Positions 31,615-41,555 of a DNA stretch of 64,000 nt are shown one piece after another. Origin of the DNA: Paralithodes platypus (Eukaryota; Arthropoda; Malacostraca; Decapoda; Lithodidae). The notes under the pieces are model-generated. The model saw only the letters and a program-made list of their open reading frames with translations. It was not told the origin of the DNA and ran no database searches. Each line of letters begins with the position of its first letter. Position 1 is the stretch's first letter. The stretch spans positions 50,980,022 to 51,044,021 of the forward strand of contig CM064509.1 of NCBI GenBank assembly GCA_032716605.1, written 5' to 3'. Position numbers and translations under genes: made by a program.

Positions 31615-32143
31615 TTGACGCCTGACACAGTCACACGTCATACGGTTCCACGTCGTATAGTCTACTTCAAGCTAGAGTACCAAGGACCTCGGAGTTATAA
31701 TCTTAAAAACCAGTTAATCAAACTCATTCGGGACTGTTATCCCCCGATTGCATTAAGAGTGATTTTTAAAACAAAACAAACAATCGGTAAATTTTTCAAT
31801 ATAAAAGACAAAATTCCCACTGCTTTAGAATGTTCTCTGATATACCAATATACGTGTGACAGCTGCCAGGCGTCATATATAGGAAAAACAGAGAGACATC
31901 TGAAGACACGCATACACGAACACCTAGGTACATCTGCCCGTACTGGCAGACCAATCACCACACCATCATTTAGCGCCATTAGGCAACACTCACACACTTT
32001 AGATCATCCTATCAAACGAGCCTCATTCAAAGTTTTAGATAGAAGTCAGCACCACTTCAACCTCCCCATCATGGAATCTCTACACTCCTACATCCTTAGA
32101 CCCACAATAGGTGACAATACATCCTCAGTCGATCTGTTCTGCT
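31615..32143 (+). CDS. Penelope GIY-YIG endonuclease domain
   Basis: Encodes SLIYQYTCDSCQASYIGKTE followed by RHLKTRIHEHLG, the Penelope form of the GIY-YIG nuclease with its CX2C insertion, and downstream HSHTLDHPIKRASFKVLDR and a C-terminal LPIMESLHSYILRP segment. It would nick target DNA to prime reverse transcription. The frame continues artificially to 32241 inside a MITE inserted at the TTAA 32144-32147. Native sequence resumes at 32628. Confidence 0.88.
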
Positions 32144-32627
32144 TTAACCCCTCTTTGACGGCGCCTGCCTTAAGTCGGTTAGAGAACCAATGCCTAAAAA
32201 GCGGGGCCCGCCTTATGTCGTATGCGATTTTTAGCACATAATCGGCTCTAAGAGAGAGTCCGAGCGGTGGGCGGAGCGTGGGTGGGCTCTGACCGTTCGG
32301 CATGAACCCAGTCCCGCCACTGACGGTTACATCACATCAAACCACATCCCTGGTCCTGCAATACAGGGTAAAAACTGACGAAATTACTGTATTTTAGGGA
32401 TTTTCCCTTCGTGTTGCACGATCGTTGCAAGAGAACCCTAGGTCGTACAAGGATGGTTCAGGTGTCATTGGAAAGCTCACTTATCGCCCTTTCACGGATA
32501 CATAATTGTATTACGCTCTGGCTCTTCTTTATGCATGAAAAAGAGCATGGAACGAAGCTCGTTTAGGGTAAAACTACCCGCTGGGCAGGTAGTAGCGTTA
32601 CAAAACTAGCCGCTCGTTGAGTGTTAA
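32144..32627. mobile_element. M3b TTAA MITE ending the endonuclease ORF
   Basis: From TTAACCCCTCTTTGACGG to CCGCTCGTTGAGTGTTAA. Inner phrases AAGCGGGGCCCG, GAGCGGTGGGCGGA and GTCATTGGAAAGCTCACTTA match the MITE at 53814-54835. It shares its general plan with M3. Confidence 0.8.
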
Positions 32628-32751
32628 AGGTCTACTTGTATAACCCTGTGTGTAATAGCTTTTAATTTGTATTCTTGTTGTTGTTTTTATTTCTGATTAT
32701 TACTGGTTTATATAACTTTCATTATTTACTATTGTTAAGAATCATTTGATG

Positions 32752-33054
32752 CGAATTATGTTTTATCATTCAATTGATACCCCCAACTCAAAATAAAGAA
32801 AGCTAGTTTGTTTTTTTGCTTTTGACATTATACAATTTAGATTAACATTAAACTTAGAATATATTAGCTTATAATTTTCCTGCTAGCACTTTGCTTTTAT
32901 ATTAGAATAATATTTTTGAAATAATATAAAAATATGTGTATATTTAAATATCACATTTTCTTTTCTATTTTAGGTCTGATGATGCAACATGCATAGTTGC
33001 GAAACGTAACCATAATAAAGATGTACGTCTACGCCCTGGTTTTACTCTTCATCA
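32752..33054 (+). repeat. Right inverted arm of the Penelope-like element
   Basis: It starts GAATTATGTTTTATCATTCA and ends CTGGTTTTACTCTTCATCA. It is the inverted partner of 29909-30211 and contains the hammerhead-like core described separately. Confidence 0.9.
32968..33035 (+). ncRNA. Hammerhead-ribozyme-like core in the Penelope arm
   Basis: The order CTGATGA (32976-32982), a stem GCAAC/GTTGC (32984-32988 with 32996-33000), GAAA (33001-33004), a short stem CGTA/TACG (33005-33008 with 33024-33027) and TC (33028-33029) fits the hammerhead layout with possible cleavage after GTC. Hammerhead motifs are known in Penelope-like elements. Against it, one unpaired T sits before stem II, and the flanks do not form a clear stem I, so self-cleavage of this copy is doubtful. 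The left arm has the same core on the minus strand. Confidence 0.5.
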
Positions 33055-33079
33055 TTATATATATATATATATATATATA

Positions 33080-33845
33080 ATAGCAGGGGTACCCGGCGTT
33101 GTCCGGGTAATCACCATAATCACCATCACTACTACTACCATAATCACCATCATCAATCACTACTACCACACCGGCCTCGACCTCCCTGTGCCTCATTAAG
33201 GGGAGGTATTTAGTTTGATCCCTACGTTTTCATCAAGCTTAAAATTACACCCCCTAGACCCCCTTTCAAGATAAATTTGTAAATTTTTCGGTAGAAAAAT
33301 GTCCCGGTTGCTCTTAAATTACAGGCTCGCTCTTGCTCGCCAAGAAAAAATTGACACCTTAAAGGCACGAAAGGTCTTAAAATTGACAGAAATAGGGCAA
33401 AATGTCTTAAAATGTCAAAACTACTAGGGCGAACGTCTTAAAATCTCAAAAGCAATGGGGCTAAACATGAGGGAGAAAGGGGTCCAGAAAAAAATCCCTC
33501 AAGTGGAAATCTCCCCTTAAACGGCGACCTCGATTTCGGCCACTAAATGACCTCCGATTTTGGATCTGACCTCATCCGTACCCCCATTTTGGGGGGCTGC
33601 GAACAACTTTCGTTCCATACACCTTTTTGATCGGATGACTCCTTCTGCCCCAAACGGCCCTTTTTCCGATTTCGCGCCCATTTTCTCCGTCCCTTTCACC
33701 CTGGGGAATTCTATTTTTTCACTAAAACCTGCCTAGGGACCCCCTTACTATGCATACCAAGTATGAACGCTCTAGCTTAAAAACTGCGGCCGCCTATAAA
33801 GAACAGACAGACAGACAGACAGACAATCAAAATTATTATATAGAT
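33080..33845 (+). repeat. Interspersed repeat, copy 2, with GACAGACAGACAGAC tail
   Basis: It starts near AGCAGGGGTACCCGGCGTTG between TA tracts and ends ACAGACAGACAGACAGACAATC followed by AT-rich DNA. Positions 33225-33510 match the repeat at 24520-24815. An ACC/ATC triplet run lies at 33105-33165. The tail type is common to several invertebrate repeat families. Class unknown. Confidence 0.55.
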
Positions 33846-33859
33846 ATATATATATATAT

Positions 33860-33904
<45 letters not shown>

Positions 33905-34184
33905 TTATACTACATAAGTTTTTAATAATTCTAATGATAATGTGAAAGGTGACATCCGAACCTTAAGACTTGTAAAATACCACATGGAACACATAAAATC
34001 GTACATATAATACAGTAAACACAAGCAAGGGAAGAAATGCCATCACTGCCTATTTGTAATAATGTGTAATACTAAAGCTGGGCCTGTGATTTGCTAAGCC
34101 GCTGGGCCCGAGTTAGTCAGTCTTCATTCTCGCTTACTTCTTGAGTTTATAATTCCTTTATCTCGCTTGTGTTTACTTTATGAT

Positions 34185-34574
34185 ATCTTGTCTGGACTGT
34201 TGGGACAAGAGCTATATATAATAAATAGGAAATAATCACCTTGAAAAGGATGATGTAAAACATAAATTTAAGCACTCATAAAATAATGTGGGTCCCAGTG
34301 ATTATAGAAAAGGCTTATCTGAATGTAGAGCGAAGTATTGAAGAAGTTGAGTGGATAATGTAGCATATTATTGATGATCACTAATTATATTCCATGTTGG
34401 CAGATTGACTTCTATACAGCAAGTGAGATCCCCTTTGTTTACATACGGGACCTCAGCTACGAATCTTAACGAAGGGCTTACATCTTTCATATATAGCTTA
34501 TACTTAAGGTACATTCATGCATTTGCATATACCTTGATCAATACCAATAAATTAAATTGGATACTATAGTGTAT
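34185..34574 (-). repeat. BEL 3' LTR, distal piece
   Basis: Starts ATCTTGTCTGGACTG and matches 52439-52830 almost base for base, stopping at CTATAGTGTAT, where the RTE element begins. Confidence 0.92.
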
Positions 34575-34579
34575 CTATC

Positions 34580-34920
34580 TATCTATTGCCTGACGCCGTG
34601 ATCCCCGAAGGGGTGGCCACGAACGAACCGCCCCCATGCACCTATGTCCCCAGTCAGTCGACGACCCCTCCCCCCAACCAGCACCGCCTTCGTTCATGTA
34701 CTTCCTCACTCCATCCTTCCACCTCTCATTCGGTCTACCTCTCCCTCTCTGTCCCTCCACCTCGCTCTCGTACACCCTCTTAGTCATTCTCTCGCTTTCC
34801 ATACGTTCCATCTCAAGTTGTTCCTTTTCACACTTTCCAGCACATCTACCTCCACACCACACCTCCTTCTTACTTCATCATTATTCTGTCTATCCCTCCA
34901 TGTAACTCCGCACACACTTC
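34580..34920 (-). pseudogene. C-terminal end of the RTE protein
   Basis: The minus strand reads RSVCGVTWRDRQNNDEVRRR, NNLRWNVWKAREEWYG-type sequence, then KRVYESEVEGQRGRGRPNER and WKDGVRKYMNE, the conserved end of RTE proteins. It is the continuation of the RT piece 36894-37475, from which it is cut off by the triple MITE block. Confidence 0.82.
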
Positions 34921-35351
34921 TTAACCCATTGGCTGCGGCTATGTTTGGGCTATTTAGGGCATATTCAGGCACTCCTGAATGATAAATCAAGCATCTGCAT
35001 TAAATGAACTGTATTCTGCCGAAAACTAGGCGAAAATAGCTTCAAAATGAGACCAGAACGGGCCCCGTACGTGGTCTGGTCACCCACAGCGGTAACAGTG
35101 AAACACGGGAAACCCGCTATATGGTAGCATTCGCTCGCTTGGCTACACTGTTGAGAGAGAGAGAGAGAGAGACCCGCGCGAGAGACAGTCTACCTCAGTG
35201 AGCCGCTAGCTGCTCTGAGGGACGGAGGTTGGCCCCTCATGCTCCCGCCCACTGACACTCGATTTTTACGGTTTTTACAGGCTTTGAAAGCCTGGAAATT
35301 GCTGTAACTCGCCAGGACGTTCCAGAACGTCACCCGCAGCGAAAGGGTTAA
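34921..35351. mobile_element. M5 TTAA MITE, first of three joined MITEs
   Basis: Begins TTAACCCATTGGCTGCGG and ends CCGCAGCGAAAGGGTTAA, giving a good terminal inverted repeat. A GA run lies at 35155-35171. Its right TTAA (35348-35351) is also the left TTAA of the next MITE. Confidence 0.82.
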
Positions 35352-36227
35352 GGGGACCGACCAGTTATTTACTAACTTCCAGGCCTTACTTCCAATGTAA
35401 ATGCAATTTGGCACAGGTGTATGTGACCATAAAACTAGGTGAAAAACTTTTTTTTTTGTTTTCCTTTTTTCTTACAATTTAGGTAAAAAATGTTGCAAAC
35501 TATAGCAGTACTACGACCCATTCTACTCCTACAGAAATCCCTATAGCACATGCTGTATGTGATCAAACAACTTACAAAATGTGTGTCTGTAGTTGCTATA
35601 AGGAACATTTAATATAATTTGTGTATTTTTGGATTTAGGTGATTATGAATTAAGGTGAAATTATTTTGTAGAATTTTACGACTGTGACAACATGCTGCAA
35701 CCAAACAAAGTTGGCTAGAGTAAATTGGCTTTATAGGACTTGTAGTGTTTTTAATTACCTTTCCAATGGTATATACACAATTCCTATAGGTCCAATACAA
35801 ATTTTAGAGTAACATCCGAAAGTGAGACAACATAAGTTCTGAGAGAAACATGTGAAAGTCTAAGGTAATTAGGTGAACATTTTTACTTTTTTGGTTTAGT
35901 TTTACAATATTTTACGCAGGAACATGGCAAAGTAGAAGATAAAGCGTATGGGAGGTTGTAGAGTAGCTTACGCTCTTTCCTCCTAAGCTCTATGCTCCTC
36001 CTACGACCAATAGTAACTGAGCATGTTAATTTCAAAGTTCGCTATATAACGTTTTTAGAATTACAGGAAAAGTTTGGAAAACATGAAAAAAACTATTTCC
36101 AATGGATTTTCACTAATAACATTTCACTGGCTTATGAAGGGATGTTGACTCTTGTTGAGTAAACACCTATTGGTATTTTCAGGATTTAGAGTTTTTAAAG
36201 CCTAAATTAACCGGTCGGTCCCCTTAA
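35348..36227. mobile_element. M6 TTAA MITE, second of three joined MITEs, 880 bp
   Basis: Begins TTAAGGGGACCGACCAG and ends CGGTCGGTCCCCTTAA, an 11-bp perfect inverted repeat after TTAA. The interior is AT-rich and noncoding. It shares TTAA sites with MITEs on both sides. Confidence 0.85.
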
Positions 36228-36859
36228 CCCGGGAGCTGCGGGGAGACTCTTAAGAGTTCCCCCGGCACACTGCGGGGAGACTCTTAAGAGTCAGAGAAAA
36301 TAAAAATCAACTTTTGACATCGAAAAAAAAAAAAAATTTATATTTTTTTTTTTTATTTTTTTTTTTTTTTTTGGCCCCTGGGCCATGCAAAATCTCAGTC
36401 CTCTACCTCCCCTCCTTCCCCACTTTCCTCCTCTCCTTCAGTTATCACCTATTTTCCCTGTTATTCCCTTATTCTGAGGTATATTTTCGTGCTAACATTA
36501 GAAATCCGATTGGAGGGTGTGGTCATCACTGATAGCAAGCGAGTGCAAGAGAGAGAGAGAGAGTATCGATCGACTGTGTCTCAGTGGCCTTGGGGGAAAT
36601 TGGCGGGAAAGCAGATTGCCTCACCCATACATTATACAACTCGCGGGCTATATCTCCGATTTTGACCATCCAAACGCTGTTTTCACTCGTTTTATTGTTG
36701 TTTCAGGTTAATACCTTTATAATCAACCCATAATAGGCGCATATGGATAAGTATTAATGCTATTAATGGCACAATTAATATTTTAGTGGCGGAAACACAT
36801 CAAATACGTCAGCACAGGGGGACGTTTCCAATTACCCCCATGCGCACTTCAGAGGTTAA
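36224..36859. mobile_element. M2 TTAA MITE, third of three joined MITEs, 636 bp
   Basis: Begins TTAACCCGGGAGCTGCGGGG and ends GCGCACTTCAGAGGTTAA. Near the left end GGGGAGACTCTTAAGAG occurs twice. The same two boxes are at the end of the autonomous piggyBac element (63270-63341). Confidence 0.88.
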
Positions 36860-36893
36860 GTAATTCATTTCCACTGCTCTCACTCTGAGTCTC

Positions 36894-37475
36894 TCAACCA
36901 ACGTCCATGCTTCGCTTCCGTAAGTCAGTGTCGGGATTACCACAGTCATGCAAGGACTTCTTCACTTCCATACTAACCACCCTATTTCTTGTTACTGCTT
37001 TCAGCGTTCCTACAACCCTCTTCCCCTGTTGTACCCTCTCCCGCACTTCTTCATCCATAGTCCCATCTTTACTCAACACACTGCCCAGATACTTAAAAGA
37101 GTTGACGATCTCCATAGCCTGACCGTTCAGCTTCACCTCACACTCTGTGACTTCACCCTTTTCGAAGAGCATAACCTTGCTCTTTCCCGCATTTACCTTC
37201 AAATTCCGTTTTTCGCACACTGTTCCAAACTCATTTACCAGACCCTGCAACTCCCATTCATTATCACTCATCAGAACTGTATCATCCGTAAACAGCAGTA
37301 TAGGTAGCTTCCACTCAATTCCCTCCCTTTTCAGCGATACACCAACATCCACTGCTCTTGATAGTATTTCTTTCATGACTCCATCCATATATACAGTAAA
37401 CAACCACGGGGACATCACACACCCCTGTTTCAAACCAACATTCAGGTCAAAGAACTTGCTCTGCTCACTCTCCAC
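36894..37475 (-). pseudogene. RTE reverse transcriptase, C-terminal half of palm and thumb
   Basis: Encodes LNVGLKQGCVMSPWLFTVYM (motif B) and LPILLFTDDTVLMS (motif C, FTDD where FADD is usual), then NLKVNAGKSKVMLF and VNSFKYLGSVLSKDGTM. It is separated from the preceding RT piece by one in-frame TAG near 37497-37499. Past SLHDC the frame shifts, giving nonsense (GNPDTDLRKRS) in place of the usual IPTLTYGSEAW. Confidence 0.85.
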
Positions 37476-37499
37476 ACGTACTGCCCCCTTTGCACCCTA

Positions 37500-38609
37500 A
37501 TACATGCTCTTCACTGCTTTCAGCAACTTGCCATCTACTCCGTATATTCTAAGTACTTTCCACAAACCTTCTCTATCCACTCTGTCATAGGCCTTCTCCA
37601 AGTCCATAAAGGCAACATACACCTTTTGTTTCTTCTCCAGATATTTCTCCACAACACAATTCAGGGTAAAAATCTGATCTACACATCCTCTTCCCTTCCT
37701 AAAACCTCCCTGCTCGTCGCCTATCCATTTTTCCATTGTCACTCTCACTCTCTCAATCACTACCCTACTGTATACCTTCCCTACTACGCTTAGAAGACAT
37801 ATTCCTCGGTGGTTACCACACACTCCTCTTTCCCCTTTGCCCTTATATAGGGGGACTATTATGCCAGTCTTCCAGTCATTGGGTGCACTCCCCTTCTCCC
37901 ATGCTAGTTTGCACATTTTCCATACCCATTCGATCACTATCTCACCACCATACCTCAATATTTCCCCACACACTCCATCTGTTCCTGGTGCTTTCCCCAA
38001 CTTCACTCTTTTCATGGCTTCCCACACTTCTGACCTCCTGATCCCCACCTCCTCTTCCACTACTTCTCTTCTTCTCCCTCCCATACCATATTCAGCTATG
38101 TTTGCTGGCTCCTCATTCCTTACATTTAGCAACTCATTGAAGTACTCCCTCCATCTTTCGACTCTCTCTTGCTTCTCGGCTAGCATTCTCCCATTCTTAT
38201 CTTTCACACCCTTACCGTTTTCCTTGCTACCTTCCCTAACTTTCTTGACTTCTTTCCAGAACATTTTCTTACTCTCCCTCCATTTTACACTCAGATTCCT
38301 TCCAAATTCCTCATCTACTCTTCTCTTACTTTCCTTCACTACTCTCTTCACCACCCTCTTACTCTCCACGTACCTCGCTCGTTTCTGTCTCTCTAAATCT
38401 TCATTCCCTCTACTACCCAACCACTCTCTATATGCTTTCTTCTTTTCTTCCACAGCTGTTCTTACCTCTTCTGTCCACCATGCTGTACCTTTCACTCCCC
38501 TCCCTCTTCTCCTCACTCCACACACCTCCTCACATGCCTCACAGATCTCATCCTTAAACACCTTGCTCATCTTCTCCACTTCCTCCATAACTTCCTGGTC
38601 GAACCCTCC
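37500..38609 (-). pseudogene. RTE linker and N-terminal half of RT
   Basis: Encodes GTAWWTEEVRTAVEEKKKAY, EKQERVERWREYFNELLNV, AMKRVKLGKAPGTDGVCGEI, DWKTGIIVPLYKGKGERG, NHRGICLLSVVGKVYSRV, GFRKGRGCVDQIFTLNCVVE and motif A VYVAFMDLEKAYDRVDREGL. It is in one frame with the endonuclease piece but for a TGA at about 38610-38612, and ends at a TAG after KAVKSMY. Confidence 0.88.
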
Positions 38610-38612
38610 TAG

Positions 38613-39480
38613 TCATCTTTCCACTGCTCTCCTGTACTCCTCCCTGACTTCCTCCTCCTGCAACCTCTCCACCCTCCTCACCAATCCACCCTCCTCTCGT
38701 CTCCCTCCAGCTCTCCTCACCCACTTCTTTTGTATCCTAACCTTAGCTACCACTACATAATGATATGACAGACCCCCTCCAATACCCCTATACACCCTAG
38801 CATCCATCACAGATTTCTTCATTCGTTCATCCACACATACATAATCAATCAATGACTTTCGTTCCACCACTGTCTTATCCTTCATCGTCAACATCCGTTT
38901 CCATGTGTACCTGTGGATCATTCTGTGTCGGAAGAAGGTGTTGGCTATCCACAGCCTTCTCCCCACACATACGTCCACAAGTGCACTACCATTCCCATTC
39001 ACCTCTGATGGTACCCCCCACCCTCCCACCACTCCCTCAACTTTCCTATCACCCACCTTACCATTCATATCTCCAATCAGAAATATTCTTTGGTTCTTGT
39101 CAAACTTCTCCAGGCACACCTCCACATTCATCCAGAACTCCTCTTTCTTTCTTTCAAGTTTAATGGGGTATACACGCATACAATCACCCACGTTTGTATT
39201 CCTACTTTCATTCTCACCCACACAATCCTTGAACCCACAGACCCATACTCTCTTACACATTCCTTCCATTTGCTACTTACAAACAAACACGCACCTTCTC
39301 TCGCTGTTCCTTCACTCACTCCAGCACACACACCCATTCCACACTCCTACTCTCTCACATCTGAACCTTTCCATTTGGTCTCTGTCATTCCACATATATC
39401 CAGCCTGGCATTCACTAGCACTTCCAGAACCTCTCTCTCTTTTGTGCCATCATTCATGCCACTAACATTCCATGTAGCCA
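38613..39480 (-). pseudogene. RTE AP endonuclease domain, frameshifted
   Basis: Two overlapping frames give the domain. Upstream pieces (39128-39480) carry the NVSGMNDGTKE-type start, MTETKWKG with the catalytic Glu, and GACLFVSSKWKECVREYGSV. The frame 38613-39269 carries NQRIFLIGDMNGKVGDRKVE, SLIDYVCVDERMKKSVMDAR and GLSYHYVVVAKVR, where the usual SDH has become SYH. The endonuclease would nick target DNA. The shift lies near 39170-39190. Confidence 0.82.
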
Positions 39481-39707
39481 TTCTCAGAATGTCCGAAGGA
39501 ATGTCCTTAGTCGGTCGTGGTTCGTGAACATAGGTTCCGTCCGCATCCGAGGCTGCTCCTTCGTTTTTCTTTGCTTAGGTATATTTTTCCGGGTGGGGGT
39601 CGCAAGCCCACCGACCCAACCTCTTTAGTCGCCTCTTACGACACGCAGAAGGCACCTGGGGCATATTCTATTCCCTAACCCCGCGGGGGTTATATGTCAC
39701 AATGTAT

Positions 39708-39722
39708 AAATGTAATATTTAA
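39708..39722 (-). repeat. BEL 3' LTR, small middle piece
   Basis: AAATGTAATATTTAA, aligning with GAATGTAATATTTAAACT in the intact LTR. It lies between the RTE duplication and the MITE at 39719. Confidence 0.8.
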
Positions 39723-40340
39723 CCCGGGAATGGCGGAAAAGTTCTTAAGAAGTTTTACTGGGCAACGGCGGCAAAGCTCTTGAGAGGGTAGGCCTAAAAA
39801 AAACATATTAAAAGGCCCCAGTAGCACTTAAAACATTTTTATTTATATTTATTTTGTTTCCCTATACCTCATATCACTCCTCCACATCCCCTCCTTCCCC
39901 CCTTTACCTTCTCCCCCTTCAATTATCATCTATTTTCCCTGTTTTTCCCTAATCCGTTGGTATATTTTGGTGCTAACATTAGCAAACTGTTTGGAGGATG
40001 TGCTTATGTGCTTAGCGAGTGTGTTGGCAGAGCTAGATGGTGGGGTGAATGAGTCAGTCAAGCTTGAGGCCTTGCAAGGGGAGGAGTTGCCTCACATTGC
40101 TCCACATTTCATGAATGGGCTGTTCCATGTTTATTCGTGATTTTGACCAGAAAAATTATATTTCCACTTGTTTTATTGTTGTTACAGGTTACTATCTTCA
40201 TAGTGAAGATAAAATAGGCGCATATGAATAAGTAATAACGATATTTATTGTATAATGACGATTTTAGGCATTAATGGAGCCTAATATCGTCGCCCAGAAC
40301 AGTGGTCTTCAATACACCCTGCTCGCCGTTGATAGGTTAA
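39719..40340. mobile_element. M2 TTAA MITE in the BEL 3' LTR, 622 bp
   Basis: From TTAACCCGGGAATGGCGG to GCCGTTGATAGGTTAA. The other LTR reads ATATTTAAACTACAT without interruption at about 52836-52850. This copy is older-looking than other M2 copies, with degenerate GAGACTCTTAAGAG boxes. Confidence 0.88.
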
Positions 40341-40437
40341 ACTACATATTATTAACGAAGGAAATTACATTATTCCTATCAAAGAAAACGTATTGGAAAA
40401 TAAATCAAGGTAGACTAATTAATGTCAAGTTATGACA
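40341..40437 (-). repeat. BEL 3' LTR, proximal piece
   Basis: ACTACATATTATT to AAGTTATGACA matches 52843-52941. After it begins the internal BEL sequence. Confidence 0.9.
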
Positions 40438-40664
40438 CACTGCCACCACAAATGTGGAATATTCAATCTTAGCCCAGCCGATGAAGGGCCTAAATACTAA
40501 ACTTAAAGGTACTGAAATATCAGTCTTAATCCAGGCTACTAGCAATATCAATATTTACAATTACTTAAATTTAATTCTTAATCCAGGCTAGGGGAGATCA
40601 ATATTTATGATCTCTTAATCTTAATCCAGGCTAGGGTACATATACAGTATATACAATTTATAAG

Positions 40665-41215
40665 TTACAGTTGACGAGAAGCTATTTTATTCCGCCATAA
40701 AGAAGCAGCGCCTAACGCGGCTTGACGGGAGGTACGTAACTCAATATCGCTCACCTCCTGATCAACGCCTAACGTGTTAAGAGGGAGATCTTGAGTCGAC
40801 GGTTCATCGGAAGGGGCCACACACTGACTTACTGCCTGTTCTAAGGGGTACAACCGAACAATGGGGCGAGTGGTGACACCTGTTCTCGTCTTAAGATGCG
40901 CTACTCGACTTATTCCATCAATGCCCGCCTCTAGGCCAGTTATTTTCCCTAGTTTCCACATTAGCCGAGGACCGTCGTCATGTATTAGAACAACATCCCC
41001 TAGCTTCGGCCATGATTTGCCTTCAGTCCTCAAGTGACACTAATGCGACTCTCTCAATGCCAAGAGGTAGTCAGACTGCCAACGTTTCCAGATATCTTTT
41101 GACAATTTATTCATATAGTGATATCTGGCAGTCATGACATTATCCCTGCGGAATGACGGATCTGTCAATTCCTCATCGGCTATCGCTTCTTTCGGGAATG
41201 ATTTTAATCGTCTGC
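40665..41215 (-). pseudogene. BEL/Pao integrase C-terminal (DUF5641-like) domain
   Basis: The minus strand encodes GRRLKSFPKEAIADEELTDP, NVMTARYHYMNKLSKDIWKR, WQSDYLLALRESH, a TAG at about 41041-41043, then EGKSWPKLGDVVLIHDDGPR and WKLGKITGLEAGIDGISRVA, RTGVTTRPIVRLYPLE. This is the conserved C-terminal module of BEL/Pao polyproteins. The HFLIGRRL junction is disrupted by the J2a insertion just upstream at 41236. Confidence 0.88.
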
Positions 41216-41555
41216 CCTTAACATGGGAGATGGTGTAATAGGTAGTAAATAGGTGTAATAGGATGGTGTAAAAATGGTGTAGGTAGTAGGGGTAGGCAGC
41301 CCCGCCCAGGGAAGTACTACCGCCAAGGTTTCGGGAGACTCAGGGAATAGCCTGAATTCCATTTTCTCTCCCAGGCCTTGGTAGCTGAATACACATCTTT
41401 CTGCCTCACACATCAGGGGTATCAGGAAACCCTCTTTATATAACATAAACATCCAACTTCACAACATTGCCCTACATCGCTATCCTCTATCCATAAAACA
41501 CTACTCTTCCCACTACATATCATACATGTAATACCATACACCTTACCCAATAAAT

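Larger units (their letters stand above)
29909..33054 (+). mobile_element. Penelope-like element with inverted terminal arms
   Basis: Arms of about 303 bp, 29909-30211 and 32752-33054, are inverted copies of each other. Between them lie a Penelope-type RT and a GIY-YIG endonuclease domain on the plus strand. Penelope-like elements are known to end in long repeats in direct or inverted orientation and to be 5'-truncated, as here: the RT begins immediately at the left arm. Two MITEs are inserted at 31120-31606 and 32144-32627. Frameshifts and stops lie between RT and endonuclease, so the element is dead. Confidence 0.9.
34575..39702 (-). mobile_element. RTE-type non-LTR retrotransposon inserted in the BEL LTR
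   Basis: Minus-strand element with endonuclease, RT and C-terminal domain, ending in a (GATA)-type tail after GGCGTCAGGCAATAGATAGA (reverse of 34575-34600). TGTAT flanks it at 34570-34574 and 39703-39707. The 5' side is a GC-rich untranslated region at about 39490-39702. Three MITEs at 34921-36859 interrupt its 3' coding region. Frameshifts and in-frame stops inactivate it. Confidence 0.88.

Noticed and set aside
34586..34982. Plus-strand Ser/Pro/His-rich frames
   Set aside because: Antisense to the RTE C-terminal domain and a MITE edge.
37736..39527. Plus-strand frames of 100-307 codons rich in S, L, T and P
   Set aside because: Antisense shadows of the RTE element, whose conserved motifs are on the minus strand.
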